Positions 55,888-63,667 of a stretch of 64,000 nucleotides of DNA are shown here, in pieces. The notes beneath the pieces were generated by a model. The model ran no database searches. It worked only from the letters and a program-made list of their open reading frames with translations, and was not told the DNA's origin. A program made the translations under genes and the position numbers. The DNA comes from Leadbetterella byssophila DSM 17132 (lineage in GTDB: Bacteria; Bacteroidota; Bacteroidia; Cytophagales; Spirosomataceae), in contig NC_014655.1 of the NCBI RefSeq assembly GCF_000166395.1, positions 1,860,001 to 1,924,000 on the forward strand, written 5' to 3'. How positions within the stretch are numbered: the first letter of the stretch is position 1; every line of letters begins with the position of its first letter.

Positions 55888-55919
55888 CAAAGGTATGAAT
55901 ACCAATCCACTATTACAAA
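55888..55919 (-). promoter_or_regulatory. promoter of the ribosomal protein cluster
   Basis: On the minus strand TTTG (55919-55916), 20-bp spacer, TACCTTTG (55895-55888): a full match to the Bacteroidota -33/-7 consensus. Transcription would begin near 55881, about 45 nt before rplC. Confidence 0.68.
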
Positions 55920-56142
55920 TTTAAAGCAAGTTTTTAACTCCAGAGGTTGGCATACGAACCAACATGAACAACACCGTGAACCATTTAGGTAAGGCTACTT
56001 TATATTGCAGGAACAAGCCTTGTTACCTCACTGTGATTTCCATAAAACTTCGCGAATGGATCCTGAGTCCAGATTTTGATGGTTTCGGCCCTTAAAACCG
56101 ACTTCTCAAAACCATTAGAGAAAAGACTCCTTCCGGGAATTG
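55920..56142 (-). ncRNA. candidate structured RNA / leader upstream of rplC
   Basis: About 220 nt without a convincing ORF but rich in nested inverted repeats. First domain: GAGTC (56129-56125) with GACTC (56069-56065) encloses ATGGTTT (56115-56109) with AAACCAT (56085-56079), which encloses CGG/CCG. A competing pairing TTCTC/GAGAA in the same strand segment would break it. Second domain: GGTA-ACA-AGGC (56027-56017) with GCCTTACC (55995-55988), an 8-bp stem with a 3-nt bulge. Third: TTGG/CCAA near 55953. A -7-like TATCTTTG lies just upstream. It could be an independent small RNA or a long leader for regulation of ribosomal proteins. Confidence 0.35.
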
Positions 56143-56147
56143 CGGTG

Positions 56148-56179
56148 CAAAGATAAAGATAATTCTTTAATGATGAAAA
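56148..56179 (-). promoter_or_regulatory. upstream promoter-like sequence before the structured region
   Basis: On the minus strand TATCTTTG (56155-56148) matches the -7 consensus; TTTT (56179-56176) 20 bp upstream is a near match to -33. It would transcribe the structured region at 55920-56142 and possibly read on into rplC. Confidence 0.4.
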
Positions 56180-56252
56180 GTTTGCGTAGATATTTTTGAG
56201 GAAATCTACAACTTACCCCTCTCCTAAGTATTTGATTACCCGATAATAACCC

Positions 56253-56378
56253 CTATTTGGCCTTATTCAGGTTCTTATACAATTGAATAGCTCCATAAAC
56301 TATCGCACCGAAAAGCAGTACCTTAATACCGACCACCACTTTTATACCTAGTAACTCCTGAAATCCTAAACTGCTCAT
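56253..56378 (-). CDS. small single-pass membrane protein (41 residues)
   Basis: A short reading frame MSSLGFQELLGIKVVVGIKV continuing through LLFGAIVYGAIQLYKNLNKAK. It has one clear hydrophobic segment (about residues 12-33) and a positively charged end, fitting a small inner-membrane protein with a cytosolic C terminus. No family is recognised. It lies 70 bp after the start of the divergent direction from no other gene; the same strand holds the xylanase upstream of it. Coding is supported only by composition, so it may be spurious. Confidence 0.4.
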   Translation of the reverse strand: MSSLGFQELLGIKVVVGIKVLLFGAIVYGAIQLYKNLNKAK

Positions 56379-56447
56379 TGTGATATTCCCTTTAATATCA
56401 CAATATACAATAATCTGATTATCAATCCATAATATAGAATCTTTTCC

Positions 56448-57545
56448 CTACTCTTTCACCACTTCCAATACCCTATACCATGCCATCTTCGGACTACCGT
56501 CCCTGTTCCACAACAAAGGATAGTTTGTTCTGCCAGGTATAGGATAGTCGTTCTTCCATGACATGCCATCTTTCATTCCCCAAACCGTTACTCTATCTAT
56601 CTTATCCCTCTTCCTGTAAAATATCTCAAACAACTCCTTATACCTCCTAGCCAATTGCTCCTCTACCTCCGTAGGCAAACCATCCCGATAGGGATCCAAA
56701 TACACCTTGAACTCCTCGTTCTGAAACTGCTTATGCATCATACCCTGCCCTATGATCTGCCCTTCTCTGGTTAAGGGAAGTACGTCCACATCCAGTTCCG
56801 TGATCATTACCTTTACCCCACAAGCCGCATATGCTTCTATTGCCGCCTCTATATACTCGCTTTTTGGATAATTCAAACCCCAATGCCCCTGAATCCCTAC
56901 TCCGTCTATGCGGATACCTTCCGCTTGTAGCATCTTGATCATCCTTACTATACCTTTCACCTTCTCCGGTCGCCAAGCATTAAAATCATTATAATACAAC
57001 TCCGTGTCCGGGGCATACTCGGCAGCATATTTAAAGGCCAACTTCACCAACTCATCTCCGCTTCCCACCCCATTCACCCACAATGTGGATCTATATGACC
57101 CATCATCATCTATGACCTCATTCACCACATCCCATGCATGTACCTTACCCGCATATCTCCCTGCCACTTTTTGAATGTGCTCTCTCAATTGCTCCTTGAC
57201 ATCCTCCGGACTCTTCTTACTACCGTCTGCCTGCTCAAAGAACCAAGAAGGAGTTTGATTATGCCAAATCAGGGTATGCCCCACGATAAACATGCCCTGA
57301 GCCCAACGTACAAACTCATCCGCCTTACTAAAATCATATACACCGGGCGCCGGACATACCTCTTCTGCCTTCATGACATTCTCCGGCGTCACGCTATTGA
57401 ATTGCTGCTTCACCAAGGGATCCTGCATCATCTCCATATTCACCGCAGTTCCCATCTTAAAGGCACCTTTATACACTTCTTTAAGAGTTACTTCCTGTGC
57501 CATTCCCGGAAGTATGCCCCAAAACATCCATATTAGTTTCTTCAC
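56448..57545 (-). CDS. endo-1,4-beta-xylanase, glycoside hydrolase family 10
   Basis: A 365-residue secreted enzyme that cuts the xylan backbone. Signal peptide MKKLIWMFWGILPGMAQ. The GH10 TIM barrel starts at LKEVYKGAFKMGTAVN. Acid/base Glu143 is in WDVVNEVID and the nucleophile Glu250 in MITELDVDV, both in canonical context; other GH10 marks are FIVGHTLIWHNQTPSWFF and YYNDFNAW. No carbohydrate-binding module, SusCD pair or other hemicellulase is adjacent, so it is an isolated xylanase gene. Confidence 0.95.
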   Translation of the reverse strand: MKKLIWMFWGILPGMAQEVTLKEVYKGAFKMGTAVNMEMMQDPLVKQQFNSVTPENVMKAEEVCPAPGVYDFSKADEFVRWAQGMFIVGHTLIWHNQTPSWFFEQADGSKKSPEDVKEQLREHIQKVAGRYAGKVHAWDVVNEVIDDDGSYRSTLWVNGVGSGDELVKLAFKYAAEYAPDTELYYNDFNAWRPEKVKGIVRMIKMLQAEGIRIDGVGIQGHWGLNYPKSEYIEAAIEAYAACGVKVMITELDVDVLPLTREGQIIGQGMMHKQFQNEEFKVYLDPYRDGLPTEVEEQLARRYKELFEIFYRKRDKIDRVTVWGMKDGMSWKNDYPIPGRTNYPLLWNRDGSPKMAWYRVLEVVKE

Positions 57546-57623
57546 GCGCTATATTTTTTTTTACCAATATACAGATTTTCAATTACTTGTTCCAAAACTG
57601 ATTTTACACAGCCTACCCCCTAT

Positions 57624-57631
57624 TATTTTTG
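57624..57631 (+). promoter_or_regulatory. possible -7 element before the NIPSNAP gene
   Basis: TATTTTTG matches TAnnTTTG, 90 bp upstream of the start. No good -33 element. The surrounding region is AT-rich. Confidence 0.22.
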
Positions 57632-57720
57632 CTAATTTGATTTACTTCCAAAGGATTTCTTTCAGACACTTTTAACTCTCTAAATCTTCTAGTAATTTGT
57701 AAGCCATAACCTTAAGCACT

Positions 57721-58422
57721 ATGAAGAACCTTTTGTTCCTTCTCCTCCCTTTTTTTTGCAATGCCCAATACTACGAGTTGAGAGTTTACCACTGTAACGA
57801 AGGAAAACTCGAAACCCTCCTTACACGTTTTCGTGATCATACAACAAAACTTTTTGAAAAACATGGCATGCGTAATGAAGGCTATTGGATTCCGGCACAA
57901 GGGAATGAACAAGTCCTTTACTATATCCTTTCTTATCCTTCCAAAGAGGATAGAGAAGCTTCATGGAAAGGATTTATGGCTGACCCCGTTTGGCAAGAGG
58001 TAGCTCGTAAATCTGAAGAAAATGGAAAGATCATAAACAAGATAGACTCCTATTTCATGACAGAGAACAAGGACCTGTCCCGAAATCAATTCTCACTACC
58101 TTCAAATGGGATTTTCGAATTAAGAATTTACGATATACTACCGGATCAGTATGCCAGAATCGTCAAGCGCTTCAAAGACCACACCCAAAGTCTATTTGAA
58201 AAGCAAGGCATGATCAACATGATGTATTACGATACCGAAAAGAATGAATTACTCTACCTCCTTTCTCACACTTCCTTAGAGGCAGCAGAAAAAGCATGGA
58301 AGGGCTTTCGTTCAGATCCCGCCTGGCTAAAAGTAAAAGATGACTCTGAAAAACCGGGTCCGATAGTCAAAGAGGTGCATTCCATTTTTCTAAAACCTAC
58401 TGACTTCTCAGCCATTAAATGA
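57721..58422 (+). CDS. exported protein with two NIPSNAP domains
   Basis: A 233-residue protein with signal peptide MKNLLFLLLPFFCNA. Two homologous ferredoxin-like NIPSNAP units follow: residues about 17-115 (YYELRVYHCNEGKLETLLTRF) and 128-228 (FELRIYDILPDQYARIVKRF); both contain the paired RFxDHTxxLFEKxGM and W-K-G-F segments. NIPSNAP domains are dimeric alpha-beta barrels of uncertain function. In Bacteroidota they often lie beside amidohydrolase genes, as here: the next gene starts 20 bp downstream. Confidence 0.9.
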   Translation: MKNLLFLLLPFFCNAQYYELRVYHCNEGKLETLLTRFRDHTTKLFEKHGMRNEGYWIPAQGNEQVLYYILSYPSKEDREASWKGFMADPVWQEVARKSEENGKIINKIDSYFMTENKDLSRNQFSLPSNGIFELRIYDILPDQYARIVKRFKDHTQSLFEKQGMINMMYYDTEKNELLYLLSHTSLEAAEKAWKGFRSDPAWLKVKDDSEKPGPIVKEVHSIFLKPTDFSAIK

Positions 58423-58442
58423 TTTAACCTAACCTATAAAAA

Positions 58443-60017
58443 ATGAAAAGACTCTTCCTATTACTGTCCTTAGCTACGAGCCTGTGTTTCGCTCAAGTAC
58501 AAGACGCACCTAAAAGAACAGAAGGAGAAGGCCCCTTCCCTCAATTGATCATCCGCGGTGTAACCCTTATTAACTCCACCGGCGCACCTCCATTGGGACC
58601 GGTAGATATTGTAGTGAAACAAAATAGAATTGCGGAGGTCCGACAAGTAGGCTACCCCGGAGTACCCATAGACCCTAGAAGAAGACCGGTGGCGAATCCG
58701 GGCGACAAAGAACTGGAATGCACCGGCATGTATCTGATGCCTGGTTTTGTAGACATGCACGGCCACATTGGCGGCAGAGCACAAGGCACCCCCTCCGAAT
58801 ACGTTTTCAAACTATGGCTTGGGCATGGTATAACCACCATCCGCGAACCGGGCTCGGGCAATGGAATTGACTGGACCCTGAACCACAAGAAGAAAAGTTG
58901 GAACAATGAGATAACCGCCCCCCGAATCATGGCTTATACTACCTTCGGTCAAGGTAGCAGAGAAGGCATACATACGGCAGAAGCAGCCAGAAACTGGGTG
59001 AGAGAAAATGCAAAAAAAGGAGCAGACGGTATCAAGTTCTTTGGAGCAGCACCTGAAGTTTTCAGGGCGGCATTGGACGAGAATAAAAAACTTGGATTGC
59101 GCTCAGCTTGCCACCATGCGCAGTTGGAAGTGGCCCGAATGAACGTACTTGCCACAGCGAAGGCGGGTTTAACCTCTATGGAACATTGGTACGGTTTACC
59201 GGAGGCCCTCTTCTCTGACAGAACCCTCCAAGATTATCCTTCGGATTACAACTATAACAATGAGCAGCACCGCTTCGAAGAGGCAGGTAATCTCTGGAAA
59301 CAAGCAGCAGAACCAGGTTCTGATAAATGGTATCAGGTGATGGATGAATTGTTGAAACTAGATTTCACTTTAGATCCTACCTTTAATATCTATGATGCTA
59401 ACCGTGACCTTATGCGTGCACGTACTGCAGAATGGCATGAAGAATATACCCTCCCTTCTTTATGGAGATTCTATGGACCCAGTAGAATGTCACACGGAAG
59501 CTACTGGCTCAACTGGGGCACCAAACAGGAGATCAAATGGAAGGAAAACTACAGACTTTGGATGCGCTTTGTGAATGAATACAAAAACAAAGGCGGAAGA
59601 GTAACTACAGGTTCTGATAATGGATTTATATATCAATTGTACGGCTTTGGCTATATTCGCGAATTGGAATTACTGAGAGAATCAGGTTTCCATCCATTGG
59701 AGGTCATACAATCTGCCACTATCAAAGGAGCGGAAGCACTAGGACTAGATAAAGAAATAGGATCTGTGGAGGTAGGAAAACTAGCAGACTTCGTGATCAC
59801 CACTGAAAATCCGCTTTCAAATTTTAGTACCCTATATGGAACAGGAGCCATTAAGGTAGATGAAAATAACGAAGTGGTTCGTGTAGGAGGAGTACGTTAC
59901 ACGGTTAAAGACGGAATCGTATATGATGCACCTCAATTGCTAAAAGATGTTCGCCAGATTGTAAAAGATGCCAAGGAAAAAGAAAACTTTGAAATCAAAC
60001 AACCCGGAATCAAATAA
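58443..60017 (+). CDS. secreted amidohydrolase family protein
   Basis: A 524-residue metal-dependent hydrolase with signal peptide MKRLFLLLSLATSLCFA. The composite beta-sandwich plus TIM barrel is marked by LIIRGVTLINSTGAPPLGPVDIVV and the H-x-H motif GFVDMHGHIGG; later metal and catalytic sites are likely in ACHHAQLEVAR, SMEHWYG and TTGSDNGF. The C-terminal GSVEVGKLADFVI is typical of the superfamily. Substrate unknown; imidazolonepropionase-like or prolidase-like amides are possible. The stop overlaps the next ATG (TAATG). Confidence 0.9.
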   Translation: MKRLFLLLSLATSLCFAQVQDAPKRTEGEGPFPQLIIRGVTLINSTGAPPLGPVDIVVKQNRIAEVRQVGYPGVPIDPRRRPVANPGDKELECTGMYLMPGFVDMHGHIGGRAQGTPSEYVFKLWLGHGITTIREPGSGNGIDWTLNHKKKSWNNEITAPRIMAYTTFGQGSREGIHTAEAARNWVRENAKKGADGIKFFGAAPEVFRAALDENKKLGLRSACHHAQLEVARMNVLATAKAGLTSMEHWYGLPEALFSDRTLQDYPSDYNYNNEQHRFEEAGNLWKQAAEPGSDKWYQVMDELLKLDFTLDPTFNIYDANRDLMRARTAEWHEEYTLPSLWRFYGPSRMSHGSYWLNWGTKQEIKWKENYRLWMRFVNEYKNKGGRVTTGSDNGFIYQLYGFGYIRELELLRESGFHPLEVIQSATIKGAEALGLDKEIGSVEVGKLADFVITTENPLSNFSTLYGTGAIKVDENNEVVRVGGVRYTVKDGIVYDAPQLLKDVRQIVKDAKEKENFEIKQPGIK

Positions 60018-60817
60018 TGAGGTATACTTACCTAATCGCATTAGCATGGCTAGGGACTTCCTGCATAAGTGGGAAGTCGCCTGCTGAAAAAACATACAAG
60101 AAAAAAGTTAAGGCCCTGCAGGAGCAGGTGTCCGACAAGAAGAGCCAACTCCAAGCTCTGCCCTGGCAGGACAAGATGTGGGCTGCTACTACAAACCTCA
60201 GTATCCGCAAGCCTAATTATGTGTTAATCCATCATACGGCCCAGAACTCGACGGAGCAAACCATTCGTACCTTCCAACTGGAACGCACAGCCGTAAGTTC
60301 TCACTATGTAGTAGGCAGAGATGGAAAGGTAGTGCAGATGGTTAATGACTACGTTAGGGCCCACCACGCAGGTCTAGGGAAATGGGGCAATGACACCGAC
60401 CTTAACTCTTCCTCCATAGGAATTGAAATGGACAATAACGGGACTACTGATCCCTGGCCGGAAGTGCAGATCCAGGCTTTGATAGAATTATTGAAAGTCC
60501 TAAAAGAAAGGCATAAGATTCCTCAGAAGAACTTCCTAGGTCATGCAGATTATGCACCAAACAGGAAGATTGACCCATATAAGTTTCCTTGGAAGCAACT
60601 AGCAAAGGAGGGTTTTGGATGCTGGTATGAAGAAGATCTAGAGACCCCACCGGGAAATTTTGATCCTTTGTTAGCATTGCGGGTTATAGGATACGATATA
60701 TCTAATCCGCAAAATGCCATCAGAGCCTTTAAGCTGCATTATATACAGGATGACAATTCAGAGCTAAAAGACTCTGACCTGCCTATCCTATACAGTATTT
60801 TTAAGCAATATTTATAA
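60017..60817 (+). CDS. N-acetylmuramoyl-L-alanine amidase, lipoprotein
   Basis: A 266-residue amidase_2 (AmiD/PGRP type) enzyme that frees stem peptides from peptidoglycan or from anhydro-muropeptides. Lipobox GTSC with Cys16, so it is anchored in a membrane facing the periplasm. Zinc ligands: His in VLIHHTAQ, the His in RAHHAGLG as part of the site, and GHADYAPNRKIDP, the typical His...Asp end of the active site. Third gene of the NIPSNAP operon. The C-terminal ~70 residues form the small helical domain seen in AmiD. Convergent with the hydrolase gene, overlapping by 6 bp. Confidence 0.92.
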   Translation: MRYTYLIALAWLGTSCISGKSPAEKTYKKKVKALQEQVSDKKSQLQALPWQDKMWAATTNLSIRKPNYVLIHHTAQNSTEQTIRTFQLERTAVSSHYVVGRDGKVVQMVNDYVRAHHAGLGKWGNDTDLNSSSIGIEMDNNGTTDPWPEVQIQALIELLKVLKERHKIPQKNFLGHADYAPNRKIDPYKFPWKQLAKEGFGCWYEEDLETPPGNFDPLLALRVIGYDISNPQNAIRAFKLHYIQDDNSELKDSDLPILYSIFKQYL

Positions 60818-62134
60818 AGATTTGATCCAGGAGGCTATCTTTTCTAGCACAGCTGGAGAGATGGTCTCCTCTATTTGACCATATTCCATAACAGAACCGG
60901 TTTTAGCCGTTTGGAACAAATGATTAAGACCTTCCATAGCTAGGATCTCTGTCTTTTTATTTTTAGGCAAAGAGGCACGTAGTCCTTCCAGGTTCTCTTT
61001 AGCGGTTACCTGTACATCTTTTGTTCCATTCAATGCCAATACAGGAACTTTCACTTTCTTCAAATAAGATGTAGGATCAAAGGCAATGAAATATCTAAAC
61101 CATTCAGACTCTACCTGCTTGATGGTAGTCTCAGCTTGCGGATCTTTCATCTCTTCTTTCAGATATTTCAAAACATCTGCTCTGAAATCAGAACCCTTAT
61201 AAGAGTTCATATATTGATACAACTTATAATTGGTATCCGATATTCTTTTTGCCATAGCCTCCGGAGCACCTTGGCTTCTTCCAATCTCGTACGTTTGGGC
61301 ACGCATGAGTTCTACAATCGGAATTCCGGGTGCAGCCAATAGCACCATAAACTTCACCTTTGAACTGTTCACCATAGGAGCTATCATACCTCCCTCTGAA
61401 TGACCTAGTAGTCCAATATTCTTGTATCCTCTTTTGGAAAGAAAATTCACTGCAGATAGGATATCTCCGGCATAATCCGCAGATGTAGCATCTGGTTTTC
61501 CGGCTTCCGACTGCCCCATTCCTCTATCATCCAGACGAAGTGTAGCGATACCTTGTTTTGCTAAATGGTCAGCGATCACTAGGAAAGGTTTGTGACCAAA
61601 TAATTCCTCATCACGGGTCTGAGCTCCACTACCTGTAATCATCACCAAGATGGGATGCTTGGTACTTTGGTCAGGCGCAGCCAATGTTCCAGCTAAGACG
61701 TTACCTTCCACCTCATTCTTTACAGTAACCTCTTCAGTGTAATAGGCATAAGGTCCTTCAGGAGTTTGAGGACGAACCAAAGGCTTCTCTCCTTTTGATC
61801 TGCTCATCCCAAATTTAACTTTTAATGGCCCTTGCGAGAAATCACCATGTAGAGAATCAGGCGTTACCAATTTTGCCTTATAACTCAAACCTATGTTTGT
61901 AACTTCAATAGTCAACAACTCATCCGCCCACTTGGCCACCTGAACCGGTAGATCCTTAGCACCCTGATAGGGAGAATCCATAGTAGCGGTGATGCCATCT
62001 CCCGCAGGTTTGATGTGGATGATCAATGGCAACTTAACCCCTTGGAAAGAAAGCTCCCCCGACCAGGATCCGATGACACTTTGAGCAAAGACGGATGGCG
62101 ACAAAACGCACAGTAAAAACAATAATTTTTTCAT
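60812..62134 (-). CDS. secreted alpha/beta hydrolase
   Basis: A 440-residue protein with signal peptide MKKLLFLLCVLSPSVFAQ; the frame is open further up to 62200, but the start at 62134 gives the correct signal and a 4-nt ATGA overlap with the upstream gene. Residues about 20-125 are a beta-rich domain (GSWSGELSFQGVKLPL); the alpha/beta-hydrolase domain follows with nucleophile Ser in LLGHSEGGMIAP, oxyanion region VMITGSGAQTRDEE, Asp in NGTKDVQV and His in GLNHLFQ. This pattern occurs in Bacteroidota proteins often annotated as peptidases or esterases of S9-like type. Substrate unknown. Confidence 0.88.
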   Translation of the reverse strand: MKKLLFLLCVLSPSVFAQSVIGSWSGELSFQGVKLPLIIHIKPAGDGITATMDSPYQGAKDLPVQVAKWADELLTIEVTNIGLSYKAKLVTPDSLHGDFSQGPLKVKFGMSRSKGEKPLVRPQTPEGPYAYYTEEVTVKNEVEGNVLAGTLAAPDQSTKHPILVMITGSGAQTRDEELFGHKPFLVIADHLAKQGIATLRLDDRGMGQSEAGKPDATSADYAGDILSAVNFLSKRGYKNIGLLGHSEGGMIAPMVNSSKVKFMVLLAAPGIPIVELMRAQTYEIGRSQGAPEAMAKRISDTNYKLYQYMNSYKGSDFRADVLKYLKEEMKDPQAETTIKQVESEWFRYFIAFDPTSYLKKVKVPVLALNGTKDVQVTAKENLEGLRASLPKNKKTEILAMEGLNHLFQTAKTGSVMEYGQIEETISPAVLEKIASWIKSL

Positions 62135-62679
62135 AAAATGTAAGGTGAAAATGCCGCTAAGGACAATAAAACAATAAAAAATATAGCTATTTGGTACCAC
62201 TTCTTCATATGCGTAGCGGTCTTAAAGCCATTGAAGAATAAAATAAATGTATAGGCCAAAGCAGGTAAGGTCAATAGTACAAATCCAAACATAATTGCTG
62301 AATCTGTCAGGCTAATACCCGCGGGCTGAGCCAATAACCTATTCTGCACCTCTAAGAACTTAGGAATATTAGCACAAAGCAAAATAAGAAGCCCCGGAAG
62401 AGTGGATAACACTACCGTGTTTACGATATCTATCCATCGAGTTCTTTTATTATAAATGAGCCCCAAAAGATATAAGACTACTATTCCTAGCAAGTAGGCC
62501 ATCAAAGTAGCACGTAGCACTTCCCCAAAGCTAAACTCTCCGTCTACAAAATTTAAGACAGAGGTCATGCGGTATCCCAACAGATAACAAAAAACCATAT
62601 TCAGGACCACCCCCATTAGGGATATGAAAAGTAGGGTTCTTTCTGAGAAATGCCCTACAGGATTCAATAATTTATTCAT
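62131..62679 (-). CDS. multi-pass membrane protein, Yip1-like
   Basis: A 182-residue protein with about five transmembrane helices (for example LLFISLMGVVLNMVFCYLLG, VVLYLLGLIY, MFGFVLLTLPALAYTFILFF). The arrangement and the conserved proline-rich helix resemble YIP1-family bacterial proteins, but the match is not certain. The start at 62679 is an ATG overlapping the DUF2089 stop by 4 nt; an in-frame GTG two codons earlier is less likely. It is coupled at both ends: to the DUF2089 regulator before and the hydrolase after. Confidence 0.75.
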   Translation of the reverse strand: MNKLLNPVGHFSERTLLFISLMGVVLNMVFCYLLGYRMTSVLNFVDGEFSFGEVLRATLMAYLLGIVVLYLLGLIYNKRTRWIDIVNTVVLSTLPGLLILLCANIPKFLEVQNRLLAQPAGISLTDSAIMFGFVLLTLPALAYTFILFFNGFKTATHMKKWYQIAIFFIVLLSLAAFSPYIL

Positions 62680-62939
62680 GCCCACTTTTTAATCTTTTCA
62701 ATAAGATCATCCATTTTATTACGCATGGTAGGATAGGAAATATCCGCTAATCTCGCCATCTCCTTTATACTACCGCTGGACAGAAAAAACTGCAAGATAA
62801 ACTCCTGTTCTTCCACACTTAATCTAGCTAAAATGGGAAGATCAAATGTGCCGCTGATCAAGGTTTCACAAGAACCGCACTTCAATTGACTCACTTGAAG
62901 AGGCTGATCACAACTCGGGCAAACAGTAGGTAAACGCAT
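62676..62939 (-). CDS. DUF2089 family zinc-ribbon/HTH protein
   Basis: An 87-residue protein. N-terminal zinc knuckle C7-P-S-C10 ... C21-G-S-C24; then a helical part LSVEEQEFILQFFLSSGSIKEMARLADISYPTMRNKMDDL, which is like a sigma-factor region 4 or HTH recognition helix (ISYPTMRNK). DUF2089 proteins are thought to be DNA-binding or anti-sigma-like regulators. It opens the operon with the membrane protein and hydrolase and has a strong promoter just upstream, so autoregulation is plausible. Confidence 0.85.
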   Translation of the reverse strand: MRLPTVCPSCDQPLQVSQLKCGSCETLISGTFDLPILARLSVEEQEFILQFFLSSGSIKEMARLADISYPTMRNKMDDLIEKIKKWA

Positions 62940-62957
62940 ATAGACTTATCTTTTAAA

Positions 62958-62989
62958 CAAAATTAATTCTCATTTTAACTTTATTCAAA
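62958..62989 (-). promoter_or_regulatory. promoter of the DUF2089 operon
   Basis: On the minus strand TTTG (62989-62986), 20-bp spacer, TAATTTTG (62965-62958), a full match to the Bacteroidota consensus and the same spacing as the ribosomal promoter. Transcription would start about 12 nt before the ATG, a nearly leaderless message. Confidence 0.65.
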
Positions 62990-63048
62990 AAAATTTTACA
63001 TTTAATTAAAATATTGAAATTAAAAATAAATTTTATTGTTCCATTATC

Positions 63049-63076
63049 AAAAAAAAATAACCACACTAGGTGGTTA
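63049..63076 (-). terminator. terminator of the thioredoxin-like gene pair
   Basis: On the minus strand TAACCAC / GTGGTTA with a 5-nt loop followed by nine T residues. The stop codon of the upstream gene (63074-63076) lies inside the stem. Confidence 0.92.
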
Positions 63077-63667
63077 CTTCTTCGGTTTAATAGCACATCC
63101 TATGGCTACCGTTCGCGTTCGTATCACTTCACGGCCATCAAGAAGGGCATCTACCGCTTCTTCAATGTATTTATCTGTCACTTCCTCCGGATTCTCGTAA
63201 TTATTATCTATGGCACCTATGTATTTCACGATATTCTTTCCGTCTTGTTTCTTCAAGACGAAAGCATGCGGAGTTCTAACCGCTCCATAAACTGGATATA
63301 GTTTTTGGTCGGCATCTGAAACATAAGGAAAAGAAAAGGACTTTTCTCTTGCCCTAGCCTTCATGGCTTCCAGATTTTCCTGCTCTGATTCACCGCTGGG
63401 ATTAATGGCTATAACGGGATAGCCTAATGGTTTATACTTCTTATCCAAGGCTATGATTCGATCTTCGTAAGCCACAGCATACGGACAAGAATTACAAGTA
63501 AAGATTACTATATGCCCTTTGGCATCCGAAAAATCACTCAAACTCCACTCCCTATCATCTACTCCTTTAAGTTTAAAGTCCATGGCTGCGTCACCGATCC
63601 CATAGCCTCCCGGATTCTGGAAAGCCAGTAGCAGGACAGAAACGATTAAAATAATTCCCTTTTTCAT
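63074..63667 (-). CDS. exported thioredoxin-like / redoxin family protein
   Basis: A 197-residue protein with signal peptide MKKGIILIVSVLLLAFQ. The thioredoxin fold is seen from about residue 25 (IGDAAMDFKLKGVDDREWSLSDF), with the redox pair CNSCPYA and the cis-Pro segment VRTPHAFVLKK. It resembles the PRX_like1 group of Bacteroidota and may act as a periplasmic thiol-disulfide or peroxide-handling protein. It starts in a 4-nt overlap with the upstream thioredoxin gene. Confidence 0.88.
   Translation of the reverse strand: MKKGIILIVSVLLLAFQNPGGYGIGDAAMDFKLKGVDDREWSLSDFSDAKGHIVIFTCNSCPYAVAYEDRIIALDKKYKPLGYPVIAINPSGESEQENLEAMKARAREKSFSFPYVSDADQKLYPVYGAVRTPHAFVLKKQDGKNIVKYIGAIDNNYENPEEVTDKYIEEAVDALLDGREVIRTRTVAIGCAIKPKK

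Noticed and set aside
55971-56142. Reading frame through the region upstream of rplC (includes KFYGNHSEVTRLVPAI)
   Set aside because: It is about 45 residues without a proper start codon and without a known family; the inverted repeats explain the region better, though a protein alignment would be decisive.
55836-56252. Degenerate rpsJ (S10) in front of rplC
   Set aside because: No frame shows S10 motifs; the gene is simply elsewhere.
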